This document shows, in pieces, positions 51,249 through 64,000 of a stretch of 64,000 bases of DNA. Within the stretch, counting starts at the first letter, position 1. Each line of letters opens with the position of its first letter. This DNA is from JAGQSZ01 sp049647585. Lineage in GTDB: Bacteria > Actinomycetota > Acidimicrobiia > Acidimicrobiales > Microtrichaceae. The stretch is taken from assembly GCA_049647585.1 (NCBI GenBank), contig JBARXY010000014.1, positions 35,774-99,773 on the forward strand. Reading direction: 5' to 3'. The translations under genes and the position numbers were made by a program. The notes beneath the pieces were generated by a model. It was not told where the DNA came from and did not search any database. It saw only the letters and a program-made list of their open reading frames with translations.

Positions 51249-52683
51249 CCGGAACTCCAACTCGGAGCTGGATGCCGACCGTGGCCAACTCTGGCACGGC
51301 CGTTTCGACACCGGCCCGGCGGCCGAGCTCATGGCCTTCACCGAGAGCCTTTCCTATGACCAGCGACTCGTCTTTGACGACATCGCATGCTCCAAGGCGC
51401 ACGTCCGGGGGCTAGGCAGGGGCGGTCTGCTCGCTGAGTCAGAGCTTTCCTCCGTGCTCGATGCACTCGACACCGTCGAGGACGAGTTCCGTTCCCGCGA
51501 GTTCACTTTTACCGAGTCGGACGAGGACATCCACACGGCGATCGAACGTCGGGTGACCGAGTTGGCCGGAGACGCCGGAGCGAAGCTCCACACCGGCCGG
51601 TCCCGCAACGATCAGGTGGCGACTGCCTTCCGAAGCTACGTCAAACGCGAGCTGGGAGTCGTTGCGGGTCGCGTTCTCGATCTGGTCGACGTGCTCTCGC
51701 AGCGTGCCGATCAGGCGGGAACCGACGACGAGGGCGCGTACCTGCCCGGATACACGCACCTTCAGCACGCCCAGCCGGTAATGCTGGCGCACCATCTGAT
51801 GGCCCATGCCTGGGCACTTCTGCGCGACGTCGACCGGCTATGGGATGCTCGCCGACGCCTCGACGTGTCACCTCTGGGTGCCGGTGCCCTGGCGGGTTCG
51901 TCCCTGCCGCTCGATCCGGATGGGACTGCAGCCGAGATCGGATTCGCGGGCAGGTTCCAGAACTCGCTGGACGCGACATCTGACCGTGACTTCGTCGCAG
52001 AGTCGCTGTTCACGTTGACCGTCGTTGGACTGCACCTTTCGAGGATGGGTGAGGAAGTCGTTCTATGGACCACGGACGAATTCGGCTTCGCCCGCCTTGA
52101 CGACGCCTACGCGACGGGGTCGTCGATGCTTCCCCAGAAGAAGAATCCCGACATCGCGGAATTGGCTCGGGGCAAGGCTGGCCGCCTGATCGGCAACCTC
52201 ACCGGATTCCTGGCGACGATGAAATCGTTGCCTCTCGCCTACAACCGTGACCTGCAGGAGGACAAGGAGCCACTCTTCGACGCCCTCGACACCGTGACTC
52301 TCGGTCTGGGCGCGATGGCTGGTCTCTACCGCACGATCACCTTCAGGACCGATGTCATGGCCGAAGCGGCGAACTCGCCCTACGCCGCCGCCACCGATCT
52401 GGCTGAGTTGCTCGTGCGCGGCGGCACTCCGTTCCGCGAGGCGCATGGGATCGTCGGAGCACTCGTCAGACGATCACTCGATGACGGTATTCCACTGGTG
52501 GACCTGGTCGCTGCCGAGGACCGTCTTGGCGAAGCCGGACGCGCGCTGCTCGAACCTGGAGTGTCGGTTCGCCAGCGGACCACGCCCGGGGGAGCAGGCC
52601 CCAAACCCGTCTCGGTTCAGCGCGACAGACTCTCGGCGGCGCTCCAGGTCGAACGGCAGCGCTGGTTCGAACCGGCAAACTGA
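51208..52683 (+). CDS. argH: Argininosuccinate lyase
   Basis: ArgH splits argininosuccinate into arginine and fumarate, ending the pathway. The fumarase-superfamily signature GSSMLPQKKNPD is near residue 300; HTGRSRNDQVAT and the catalytic-His segment YTHLQHAQPVMLAHH are present. The start is unclear: GTG 51208, TTG 51220 or 51232, or ATG 51175 inside argG. The conserved region begins at LWHGRF, so all options add a Pro/Asp-rich lead from the 12-nt repeat. Confidence 0.94.
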   Translation: MADPLPDPLPEQSARNSNSELDADRGQLWHGRFDTGPAAELMAFTESLSYDQRLVFDDIACSKAHVRGLGRGGLLAESELSSVLDALDTVEDEFRSREFTFTESDEDIHTAIERRVTELAGDAGAKLHTGRSRNDQVATAFRSYVKRELGVVAGRVLDLVDVLSQRADQAGTDDEGAYLPGYTHLQHAQPVMLAHHLMAHAWALLRDVDRLWDARRRLDVSPLGAGALAGSSLPLDPDGTAAEIGFAGRFQNSLDATSDRDFVAESLFTLTVVGLHLSRMGEEVVLWTTDEFGFARLDDAYATGSSMLPQKKNPDIAELARGKAGRLIGNLTGFLATMKSLPLAYNRDLQEDKEPLFDALDTVTLGLGAMAGLYRTITFRTDVMAEAANSPYAAATDLAELLVRGGTPFREAHGIVGALVRRSLDDGIPLVDLVAAEDRLGEAGRALLEPGVSVRQRTTPGGAGPKPVSVQRDRLSAALQVERQRWFEPAN

Positions 52684-52684
52684 A

Positions 52685-53377
52685 ATGTCGGGTCATGCCC
52701 TGCACCTGGTGGACCTCGATCGCGATCTACTTGGTGGCGATCCGCCCGAGGTGGCGCCACAGCTGCTCAACAAGGTCCTGGTGTCACGAGGGGTTGTGGC
52801 TCGCATCGTTGAAGTCGAGGCCTACTGGGGCCAACACGACCCGGCGAGCCATGCGTATCGCGGAATGACACCGCGGAACGCGACGATGTTCGCCGGACCT
52901 GGACTTCTCTACGTCTATCGCTCCTACGGAATCCATTGGTGCGCCAACGTCGTGCTGAAGGAGCCGGGCGAGGCGGCGGCAGTACTGCTGCGGGCGGTTG
53001 AGCCGATCGAGGGTCTCCAGATTCTCGCTGAACGACGACGCGGGGTCCGTCGACAGTTCGACCTGACCAACGGACCCGGCAAGCTCTGCGCCGGTCTTGG
53101 AATCACCTTCGACGACGATGGCACCGATCTGTTGTCCTCCGATTCGGAGGTGCGTCTGATGAGCGACGGTCGCGAGCCCCCACACAACCCGTTGATCACA
53201 ACCAGGGTGGGTATCACCAGGGCCATCGAGAAGCCTTGGCGCTTCGCCGTCCCTGACAACAAGTGGGTTTCCCGAGGAAGGCCGGCAAGACCAGCGGCCA
53301 CAGCCGAACCGACAATCCAACCGGCACCGCCGACCAGGGCGACACCTCAACCGGGACCCGAAGGAGAGCGTCGATGA
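52685..53377 (+). CDS. mpg: 3-methyladenine DNA glycosylase (AAG/MPG family)
   Basis: The enzyme excises alkylated purines during base-excision repair. The 230-residue protein has the family core ARIVEVEAYWGQHDPASHAYRG with the catalytic Glu near residue 43. RNATMFAGPGLLYVYRSYG, NVVLKEPGEAAAVLLRAVEP and NGPGKLCAGLGI follow. About 30 Pro/Ala/Thr residues are added at the C-terminus. It begins 1 nt after argH and overlaps the Nudix gene (ATGA). Confidence 0.93.
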   Translation: MSGHALHLVDLDRDLLGGDPPEVAPQLLNKVLVSRGVVARIVEVEAYWGQHDPASHAYRGMTPRNATMFAGPGLLYVYRSYGIHWCANVVLKEPGEAAAVLLRAVEPIEGLQILAERRRGVRRQFDLTNGPGKLCAGLGITFDDDGTDLLSSDSEVRLMSDGREPPHNPLITTRVGITRAIEKPWRFAVPDNKWVSRGRPARPAATAEPTIQPAPPTRATPQPGPEGERR

Positions 53378-53982
53378 GATCTGAGGCCGAGTTCATGGCA
53401 CTGGGGGACCCACGTCTTGAGGCATCGACAGATGAGGCGAGGTCCCGGTTGCGGCTGCGGGAAGCCGAACTGGATGGTGATGGTGACCTCGGGCGCTCCC
53501 GGATCCTCGGGATGCTCGACGAGTACGGATCGGCCCTCGCCGAACGTTCGACACGGGTGGGCCACCTGACCGGATCGGCGCTCGTCGTCGACGAACCGGG
53601 TGAGCGGGTGCTGGTCATGTTGCACGCCAAACTCGGACGCTGGCTCCAACCTGGTGGTCACGCCGACGGTGATCACGAACTTGCCGGCGTCGCACTCCGT
53701 GAAGCCACCGAAGAGACCGGGATCGCAGGTCTGCAGGTCATGACACCGGCCGTCGACATCGATATCCATGCCATCCCGGCCCGTGGCGAGGAGCCGGAGC
53801 ACCTGCATCTGGACCTGCGCTTTGTCGTTCGAGCACCCCTGGGTGCCCAGCCGATCGGCAATCACGAGTCCGACGCAATCCGATGGGTGACGATTGCCGA
53901 GCTACGTGAACTCGCAGATGAACCGGGTCTGATCAGACTCGCAGAGCGTGGACTATCGGCCTACCGCAAGATCGTCGGCTGA
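53374..53982 (+). CDS. Nudix hydrolase
   Basis: The 202-residue protein hydrolyses an unknown nucleoside-diphosphate-linked substrate. The complete Nudix box GX5EX7REUXEEXGU is seen as GGHADGDHELAGVALREATEETGI in segment form near residues 105-125, with the metal-binding Glu residues intact. About 60 helical residues precede the core. ATG 53374 overlaps the mpg stop, and AAGGAGA lies upstream. Pairing with a base-excision enzyme is suggestive of nucleotide-pool sanitation, but that is inference. Confidence 0.88.
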   Translation: MRSEAEFMALGDPRLEASTDEARSRLRLREAELDGDGDLGRSRILGMLDEYGSALAERSTRVGHLTGSALVVDEPGERVLVMLHAKLGRWLQPGGHADGDHELAGVALREATEETGIAGLQVMTPAVDIDIHAIPARGEEPEHLHLDLRFVVRAPLGAQPIGNHESDAIRWVTIAELRELADEPGLIRLAERGLSAYRKIVG

Positions 53983-53992
53983 TTGAAGTTCC

Positions 53993-54613
53993 TCAGCTGA
54001 CATCCATGAGGGTGGTGCAGGAGTTCATCCTGTTCACCTGGGCGAATCCGTCGATGGCCCTGGTGATTCCCTTGGTACCGTCGCCCTTCGGTGATTCCAG
54101 GAACCTGGCCTTGGGGTCCTTGTGCAGGTTGTCGACGTACTGTTCACGGTTGCCGATATAGACGCTCCAGTCGTCGAGCCATTCGTTGACGGCTTCGGAC
54201 TCATCCGCGGGGGTCTTGGGTGCGATTGGCCGCAGATCGGCGATCATCTCGCGCAGCACGACGTTCGACTCCGCCAGATTGTCGGCCCGTTCATCAGCGG
54301 TTTTGGCCAGACTTGCAAACGGAAGCTCATCGAGGGTCACCCGCGATGCCGCACAGATCTTCTCTGCCTCGGTCGGGAACGTCTTGTCGGAAAGCTCATC
54401 TATCAGCGATTCCGGGTGGTAGAAGAACAGGATGTAGAGCCATACGACGCACAACAGGCCGAGCGCGGTGAGGGTGATGTACAACCAACCCCTTCGTTTG
54501 GGCCTTGGGGCGTCTAGTTCATCCACGAAGGGAACGCTGACGCCCTTCTCCGAAGGTGTTTCCGTAGCTCGTGACATGGCCCCAACAGCTTGCCATCGCC
54601 GTTGTCGACGCAT
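53993..54613 (-). CDS. Single-pass membrane protein, unknown function
   Basis: I do not recognise this 206-residue protein. A cytoplasmic, basic N-terminus (about 1-42) precedes one membrane helix, GWLYITLTALGLLCVVWLYILFFY. The exposed remainder has two cysteines (ICAASR and NSCTTL) that could pair outside the cell. The ATG at 54613 is used; an ATG at 54577 would remove the first 12 residues. It converges with the Nudix gene and lies downstream of the PBP gene on the same strand, so a cell-envelope role is possible. Confidence 0.6.
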   Translation of the reverse strand: MRRQRRWQAVGAMSRATETPSEKGVSVPFVDELDAPRPKRRGWLYITLTALGLLCVVWLYILFFYHPESLIDELSDKTFPTEAEKICAASRVTLDELPFASLAKTADERADNLAESNVVLREMIADLRPIAPKTPADESEAVNEWLDDWSVYIGNREQYVDNLHKDPKARFLESPKGDGTKGITRAIDGFAQVNRMNSCTTLMDVS

Positions 54614-54692
54614 GACATCGGGCCGCTGAGACTACCGCCACAATTCACAGGAGATAGCTGCGGTGGTCCATTCCTGCGCCGCCGGCTGTCGG

Positions 54693-54724
54693 GGTGGTTC
54701 AGTCCTGCGGTGGTTCAGTCCTGG
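54693..54724 (-). repeat. 16-nt tandem repeat at the 3' end of the PBP gene
   Basis: Two 16-nt units (54693-54708, 54709-54724) differ at the last base; the PBP stop codon lies in the second. The duplication extends into the 101-nt gap before the next gene, where nothing else is seen. Confidence 0.85.
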
Positions 54725-56991
54725 GGTTTGGGACCGCGCGGGGTCGAGTTCGGTGTCTTCGGTGGTGCCTTCGTGGAGTCATCCGATCCATCGGGAACCG
54801 GCGGCACAGTCGTAGACGTGGTTGTTGTGGGCGGTGCTGCCGGCGATTGGATCCACACCTCGGTTCCCGCCCGCACAAGTCCACCGGGTGCGGGGGTCTG
54901 GGCACTCACTCGACCTGGCTCCCCGGAACCGGCGGGGGTCGTCGCCGAGCGCGGTTCGAGCCCGGCATTGCGAATCCGTTGCTGAGCCGCCGAGACTCCC
55001 AGGCCACCGAGATCCGGCACCTCCACCCAACGCGGGGCTCCAACGGTGGCGTCCAGAGTCGGATTCGGCGATGGGACCGTGGTGGTGGGAATCGGTGCGG
55101 TGGCAGGATTGATCAACGGGGCGGGCTCGAATCCGGCCATCGCCTGCTTCATGAACGTCGACCAGATCTTTGCTGGATAGGTTCCGCCGAACACCGTTAT
55201 CCGGGTGCGCGGCGGTGTCATCGAAACGAGTCTCTTCACCCCATTTCGATCAGGCCGCGTCTCGGCGAAGCCGACCCAGACAGCCGTTGCGAGCTGTGGG
55301 GTGAACCCGCAGAACCATGCATCGGTGTTGTTCTGTGCCGACCCGGTCTTACCTCCAGCGGGGCGACCGATATTCGCAGCCGTACCCGTGCCTCCGGCTA
55401 TGACACCTTCGAGCGCCGAAGTGACCTGCCGTGACACCTCGGGCTCGATCGCCTTCGTCTGGGTATGGGCGTGCTGGTAGATGACCGCTCCATTCGGTCC
55501 GGTTATCTTGGTCACATACACGGGCGGCACGTGGATCCCGTCGTTGGAGAATGTCGCATAGACGCTGGCCATATCGACGACCGTGGTGTTGTTGGGTCCG
55601 AGCACCATCGCCGGTGATGCGGTCAACTTGGTCGATACGATCCCGAGCCTCTTGGCCATGTCCTCGGATTTCTGGGACCCGACGTTCTTGTCGAGGATGA
55701 TGTTTGCAAAGCAGGTGTTGGACGACGCAACGATGCATTCGTGCATCGTCGCCGCTCCGAGGCCGCCTCCGCCCTTGACGTTCCACGGAGTCCCGTTGGA
55801 GCTGAAACGGGCCGAAGAGGGCGATGGGAAGACCTTGGTCGGTGAAACGCCGGCCTCGAGGGCGGTGGCGAAGACGATCGGCTTGAACGCCGAACCCGTC
55901 GATCGGCCAGAGCCGTCGGCCAAGTTCAGCTGCCGGTAGTTGTGAGTTCCAAAATAGTCGTAGCCACCCACCATCGCCCGGACGAACCCGGTCTTCGGCT
56001 CGATCGACACGAGGGCAGCATCAGGCATCTTCGGATCGACTCCCTGGCCGGGAAGGATCGCCCGAACTGATTCCTCGGCCTTGGCCTGTAACGCCAGGTC
56101 GACGGTGGTCGAGATCTGCAGGCCGCCGCGCAACAGGTTCTCGCGACGTTCCTCGGGAGTCTTGCCCAGCACGTCGGACTTGTTGAGCAGCCAGTCCTTT
56201 ACTTCATCGACGAAATGCGCCGCAGGATAGGGCTGCTGTTCGGGCAGAGGTCTGACCTCGGCAAGTGAAATCGGCGACTTCACGGCCTGCTCGTAGCTGG
56301 CCTTGGTCACCAGGGATTGCTGGAACATTGCCTTCAGCACCACATTGCGTCGTGCCAGCGCAGCGTCCGGATGGGCCCTCGGGTCGAGCCGCGAAGGTGA
56401 CTGGATGATGCCCGCAAGCAGCGCTGCCTGGGCCAGATTCACCGATCGGACCGGGACGCCGAAGTAGGCCTCGGATGCCGCTTCGACCCCGTAGGCTCCC
56501 GAGCCCAGATAGATCGTGTTCAGGTACAACTCCAAGATGAGTTCCTTGGAGTAGCTGCGTTCCAGCGCCATCGCCAAGCTGGCTTCCTCGAGTTTGCGGC
56601 TCAAGGTCTGCTCGGTCGACAGCAGGGCGTTCTTGACGTACTGCTGGGTGATGGTCGATCCGCCCTGGGTCACCTCGCCTGATTCTGCGTTGGACCGGGC
56701 GGCCCTGACGATCGAGCGGGGATCAACCCCGTTGTGCTCCCAGAACCTCATGTCCTCGATAGCGACAACGGCGTCTTGGACCACACGGGGGATCTGCTCT
56801 AGTGAGACCGAAGAGCGGTTCTCCTCCCGGAGTGTCGTTATCAGGGTCCCGTTGGCGTCGTAGATCGCCGACGGCTCGGCGTTTGCGGGAAGCAGCAGAG
56901 GCGGCGCCTCGCGGGCCGTCGAGCAGCCCGCTATGAGCAGAGCAACCGCTATCACGGCGGCGATGAGCCTGGGGGTACGCATTCCGAACAT
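54715..56991 (-). CDS. Class A penicillin-binding protein with lipobox and PASTA domain
   Basis: This 758-residue protein should polymerise and cross-link peptidoglycan. The N-terminus has a hydrophobic signal ending LLIAGC, a lipobox with Cys23. The GT51 glycosyltransferase domain has EDMRFWEHNG (catalytic Glu79) and QGGSTITQQYVKN; the transpeptidase has SAFK, SSN and KTG motifs. A PASTA-like domain (VPDLGGLGVSAAQQRIRNAG) and a Pro/Thr tail follow. Class A PBPs are normally anchored by a membrane helix, so a lipid anchor would be unusual. It could still be an uncleaved anchor. Confidence 0.9.
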   Translation of the reverse strand: MFGMRTPRLIAAVIAVALLIAGCSTAREAPPLLLPANAEPSAIYDANGTLITTLREENRSSVSLEQIPRVVQDAVVAIEDMRFWEHNGVDPRSIVRAARSNAESGEVTQGGSTITQQYVKNALLSTEQTLSRKLEEASLAMALERSYSKELILELYLNTIYLGSGAYGVEAASEAYFGVPVRSVNLAQAALLAGIIQSPSRLDPRAHPDAALARRNVVLKAMFQQSLVTKASYEQAVKSPISLAEVRPLPEQQPYPAAHFVDEVKDWLLNKSDVLGKTPEERRENLLRGGLQISTTVDLALQAKAEESVRAILPGQGVDPKMPDAALVSIEPKTGFVRAMVGGYDYFGTHNYRQLNLADGSGRSTGSAFKPIVFATALEAGVSPTKVFPSPSSARFSSNGTPWNVKGGGGLGAATMHECIVASSNTCFANIILDKNVGSQKSEDMAKRLGIVSTKLTASPAMVLGPNNTTVVDMASVYATFSNDGIHVPPVYVTKITGPNGAVIYQHAHTQTKAIEPEVSRQVTSALEGVIAGGTGTAANIGRPAGGKTGSAQNNTDAWFCGFTPQLATAVWVGFAETRPDRNGVKRLVSMTPPRTRITVFGGTYPAKIWSTFMKQAMAGFEPAPLINPATAPIPTTTVPSPNPTLDATVGAPRWVEVPDLGGLGVSAAQQRIRNAGLEPRSATTPAGSGEPGRVSAQTPAPGGLVRAGTEVWIQSPAAPPTTTTSTTVPPVPDGSDDSTKAPPKTPNSTPRGPKPQD

Positions 56992-57170
56992 TCTTGTGCC
57001 TACCGGGGCTTGGCGGAGGTACCCCCGTCCCCCGGATCAGAGAGACTCCCGCCGTCAGAGGCCCGCGGGCGCAGTGAACTCGGTCGGGTTCCGGCACCGG
57101 GCCGAAGCTGGGACAGCAGATTCGCGGCCGGTTTGTCGGCGGCAGTGGTCTACTCCGAACCGGTCGATTG

Positions 57171-57176
57171 TACGCT
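57171..57176 (+). promoter_or_regulatory. Candidate -10 for tyrS
   Basis: TACGCT lies 33 nt before the tyrS ATG and would give a short leader with a strong ribosome site. The 218-nt gap shows no T-box features. Confidence 0.35.
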
Positions 57177-57209
57177 TCGCGTCAGTCATCCCTTCAGGAG
57201 GTTCAGACA

Positions 57210-58499
57210 ATGCCAACGGGTGCACAGCTGCTCGCAGAGTTGATCGCCCGCGGTCTGCTGCACGACTCGACCGACCCAGAGACAATGGTCGAACGCCTCG
57301 ATGCAGGACCGGTCGGCGTCTACTGCGGCTTTGACCCGACAGCGGACTCCCTCCACATAGGCAACCTGCAGTCGCTAATGCTCCTCAGGCGCTTCCAGGT
57401 CGCAGGGCACGCACCAATAGCGCTGGTGGGGGGAGCCACGGGCATGATCGGTGATCCATCCGGACGCTCATCCGAACGTCAGTTTCTGGATGTTGACCAA
57501 CTGGATCACAACAGGCGGGCCATCGGCGACCAACTGAGGCACTTCCTCGACTTCGATGACTCCGTCAGCGGAGCCCGTCTGCTCGACAACCGTGAGTGGA
57601 CCGAACAGATGTCTCTGCTCGACTTCCTGCGTGATGTCGGCAAGTACGTAACCGTCAACACGATGTTGGCCAAAGACTCCGTCAAGTCCCGTATCGAGCG
57701 TGAGGCCGGGATCTCGTTCACCGAGTTCTCGTACATGCTGCTCCAGGCCAACGACTTCCATGTCCTCCACAGGGATCATGGCTGCGACATGCAGGTCGCC
57801 GGCTCAGACCAGTGGGGCAATATCACCGCTGGAGTCGACCTTGTTCGGCGCCGGACCGGTGAGTCGGTCCACGGGCTGACAGCACCCCTGATCACTCGCT
57901 CGGACGGAACGAAGTTCGGTAAGAGCGAGGGCGAGAACATGTGGCTCTCGGCCGAGCGCACCAGTCCGTACAGCCTCTACCAGTACCTGCTCAACATCGG
58001 CGATGAGGACATCGAATCCCTCCTGTTGCGCTTGACCCTGGTGCCGGTCGAGGTGTGTCGAGCAGTGGCGCAGGAGCATGGAAAGCACCCGGAACGACGA
58101 CTCGGACAGAAACGTCTGGCCAGGGAGATAACCGCACTGGTCCACGGTGAGAACCTGATCGGGCCGATCGAGGCGGCGTCGGGAGTCTTGTTCGGCGCTC
58201 CGATCGAAGAGGCGGGGCTGGAATCGCTCGAGCTGCTGCGCGCCGAACTGCCAACCACGAGGATCACCTCGGCGAAATTGGCCGAGATGGACCTGCCAAC
58301 ACTCTTCAGCGAGGTCAATCTGACCAAATCAAAGGGCGAACTGCGCCGAAACGCTGCTGGCTACTACGTGAACCAGGTCTCTCTGACCAAGCGCGACGCC
58401 GGAATTGAAGGCTCGATTGGCGCCGATGAAGTGATGCACGGTAGGTTCATCCTTCTTCAACGAGGCAAGAACAGCCATCACATGGTGGTTCTTGACTAG
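57210..58499 (+). CDS. tyrS: Tyrosyl-tRNA synthetase
   Basis: TyrS charges tRNA-Tyr. The 429-residue class I enzyme has the HIGH-type motif HIGN at residues 49-52, the tyrosine-binding region QANDFHVLHRDHGCDMQVAGSD in segments near 180-200, the KMSKS-type loop KFGKSEGEN near 235 and a C-terminal S4 RNA-binding domain. ATG 57210 is chosen because AGGAGG (57196-57201) lies 8 nt upstream. It is the last protein gene before the rRNA operon. Confidence 0.97.
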   Translation: MPTGAQLLAELIARGLLHDSTDPETMVERLDAGPVGVYCGFDPTADSLHIGNLQSLMLLRRFQVAGHAPIALVGGATGMIGDPSGRSSERQFLDVDQLDHNRRAIGDQLRHFLDFDDSVSGARLLDNREWTEQMSLLDFLRDVGKYVTVNTMLAKDSVKSRIEREAGISFTEFSYMLLQANDFHVLHRDHGCDMQVAGSDQWGNITAGVDLVRRRTGESVHGLTAPLITRSDGTKFGKSEGENMWLSAERTSPYSLYQYLLNIGDEDIESLLLRLTLVPVEVCRAVAQEHGKHPERRLGQKRLAREITALVHGENLIGPIEAASGVLFGAPIEEAGLESLELLRAELPTTRITSAKLAEMDLPTLFSEVNLTKSKGELRRNAAGYYVNQVSLTKRDAGIEGSIGADEVMHGRFILLQRGKNSHHMVVLD

Positions 58500-58513
58500 G
58501 AGAAGATGGCCAC

Positions 58514-58540
58514 CTGCCAGCGTCATCCAGACGGTGTCAG
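58514..58540 (+). terminator. Candidate U-less terminator after tyrS
   Basis: CTGCCAGCGTC (58514-58524) can pair with GACGGTGTCAG (58530-58540) in 9 of 11 positions around a 5-nt loop. No T-run follows. It stands between tyrS and the rRNA promoter. Confidence 0.35.
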
Positions 58541-58558
58541 GCGTCACTCGGAAGCGAG

Positions 58559-58587
58559 TTGACGGACATCACGGCCTCATGTAAGTT
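58559..58587 (+). promoter_or_regulatory. rRNA operon promoter
   Basis: TTGACG (58559-58564) and TAAGTT (58582-58587) are separated by 17 nt, the best sigma-70-type promoter in the 432-nt gene-free stretch before 16S. Transcription from near 58594 would include the whole 16S processing stem. Confidence 0.65.
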
Positions 58588-58698
58588 CTTCATTCGCCCC
58601 GCACGGCCGGTTCACACCGGTTTCGGAGCGAAAGGAACCCCTGGCAGTAACTGCCACGTTCCAGCTGAAGTCCCCCAAGTGGAGACCGGCGCTTCTTG

Positions 58699-58714
58699 AC
58701 AACGGAAGACAGAA
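58699..58714 (+). other. 16S precursor processing stem, 5' arm
   Basis: These 16 bases are perfectly complementary to 60581-60596 on the far side of the 16S gene. The two arms would form the long duplex cut by RNase III. CTTC and GAAG just outside can extend it. Confidence 0.85.
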
Positions 58715-58741
58715 TGCCAAATAGGCGAGTGCGGGCTATCC

Positions 58742-58880
58742 GTGCGATCGGTTAAACGATCACACTGGTAGACCCAGTCAATATACTTTTAATGCACATA
58801 ACGGACACACCCATCGGGTCAAACCGATGGGAGCCAGAACTGTGCCAGTTGGTATCAGTTTCCTTAACTGATACCGGCTC
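58742..58880 (+). other. Structured 16S leader with three hairpins
   Basis: Three stems lie in the rrn leader: 58742-58750 with 58757-58765 (one mismatch), 58810-58817 with 58824-58831 (perfect, 8 bp), and 58851-58860 with 58866-58875 (perfect, 10 bp). The last is enclosed by GAGCC (58831-58835) and GGCTC (58876-58880). They probably shape precursor folding or antitermination. Confidence 0.6.
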
Positions 58881-58931
58881 TTCGATTTGCGGTGACTCTC
58901 AACTCTTCGGAGCTGCGGGAAGCCAAAGATC

Positions 58932-60460
<1,529 letters not shown>

Positions 60461-60580
60461 AGTCCATTCCGCTCGGTTCACGAAACATCAGTTTCGTGTC
60501 GAGTCTGGACACCCAGTTGATGCACTTGCCTGGCACCAGGATCTCACAATGACCAAGGGTCGTTGCGAACCTGATGCCCG

Positions 60581-60596
60581 TTCTGTCTTCCGTTGT
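60581..60596 (+). other. 16S precursor processing stem, 3' arm
   Basis: TTCTGTCTTCCGTTGT is the exact reverse complement of 58699-58714. Confidence 0.85.
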
Positions 60597-60697
60597 GAAG
60601 GCGTGCCCTTCTTCTCCTTCGGGGGATCTTGGCGCGTGACCTTCAGTAGATGAGCACCTCAGCATTTGGGGTTCGGCTCGTTGGCGTTTCTTGAGAA

Positions 60698-60717
60698 TTT
60701 CATAGCGAGCACGAGCA
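60698..60717 (+). other. 23S precursor processing stem, 5' arm
   Basis: This 20-nt segment pairs with 63802-63821 at 18 of 20 positions, forming the RNase III stem that encloses 23S. Confidence 0.85.
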
Positions 60718-60732
60718 TCTTTGTATGCGAGT

Positions 60733-63793
<3,061 letters not shown>

Positions 63794-63801
63794 ACAAACC
63801 T

Positions 63802-63821
63802 GTTCGTGCTCGCTATGAAGT
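63802..63821 (+). other. 23S precursor processing stem, 3' arm
   Basis: TGTTCGTGCTCGCTATGAAG is the partner of the 60698-60717 arm. It lies between 23S and 5S. Confidence 0.85.
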
Positions 63822-63879
63822 CCTCGAGTCGTCGCAGGACCGGTTTCACCGGTTCGCCGCTCGTATTTGACAACTGATT

Positions 63880-63994
63880 TTGGTGGCCATAGCGGAGGAG
63901 TCACACCTGTTCCCATCTCGAACACAGAAGTTAAGCCCTCCAGCGCCGATGGTACTTGGGACGAATGTCCCTGGGAGAGTAGGACGCCGCCAGA
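63880..63994 (+). rRNA. rrf: 5S ribosomal RNA
   Basis: TGGTGGC (63881-63887) pairs with GCCGCCA (63986-63992) as the terminal helix. The internal CCCATCTCGAACACAGAAGT matches the conserved loop B/C region of 5S. About 115 nt long and complete; six bases remain to the window end. An ACCGG/CCGGT hairpin precedes it in the 23S-5S spacer. Confidence 0.95.
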
Positions 63995-64000
63995 TTTCTT

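Noticed and set aside
58696..58724. Perfect TTGACA as an rRNA promoter -35
   Set aside because: No good -10 follows at 16-18 nt. It also overlaps the 16S processing arm, which must be transcribed from upstream; the TTGACG-17-TAAGTT pair is better.

Overview
This window is a gene-dense, GC-rich stretch of a bacterial chromosome, most likely from an actinobacterium (Actinomycetota). The 16S signature and gene content suggest class Acidimicrobiia, but that rank is inferred from memory and not from a database comparison. Actinobacterial marks include an mIHF gene next to gmk, a DUF222/13E12-type HNH gene with an SOS-box-like site, a PriA without a recognisable Walker A motif, a 23S rRNA of about 3.06 kb, and several leaderless-looking promoters (TAnnnT 6-7 nt before the start codon). 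Almost everything is core metabolism or information processing. There is no prophage, CRISPR array, transposase or integrase.

Layout. 1-5.9 kb: hypothetical gene, aroK-aroB-aroQ (shikimate pathway), an M24 peptidase, efp, nusB. 6.0-16.8 kb: pyrimidine operon pyrR-pyrB-pyrC-carA, then carB-pyrD-pyrF-mihF-gmk. It opens with a PyrR-binding hairpin and is interrupted by a reverse-strand DUF2505 gene between carA and carB. 17-18.6 kb: reverse-strand DUF222-HNH gene with an SOS-like box. 18.7-27.4 kb: rpoZ-coaBC-metK-priA, a reverse methyltransferase, def-fmt-rsmB and a mog-like gene. 27.5-31.0 kb: riboflavin operon ribD-ribE-ribBA-ribH. 31.0-36.9 kb: reverse-strand block with a SPOUT methyltransferase, a large membrane PAS-GGDEF-EAL protein, a small membrane protein and a GNAT-fold acyltransferase. 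37-38.9 kb: hisG, a small cold-shock-like protein and a reverse helical protein. 39-45.3 kb: infC-rpmI-rplT-trmH family-pheS-pheT. 45.3-52.7 kb: arginine operon argC-B-D-F-R-G-H behind an ARG-box operator; argJ is absent. 52.7-58.5 kb: 3-methyladenine glycosylase, Nudix hydrolase, two reverse-strand envelope genes (one a class A PBP with a lipobox) and tyrS. 58.5 kb to the end: a complete 16S-23S-5S rRNA operon with promoter and long processing stems, and no spacer tRNA.

How it works together. Most genes sit in tightly coupled operons with ATGA, GTGA or TGATG stop/start overlaps, so translational coupling is the default here. Regulation visible in the sequence includes PyrR (pyrimidines), ArgR (arginine), a LexA-like site (HNH gene), and an infC leader holding a 39-codon ORF that spans a terminator-like hairpin before an infC gene that appears to start at AUA.

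The least expected features are very small ORFs wedged between coupled genes (a 5-codon ORF between pyrC and carA, a 42-codon ORF exactly bridging pheS and pheT), probable AUA and CUG start codons, and many short tandem duplications. Inside coding regions their units are always multiples of three; in intergenic regions they often are not.
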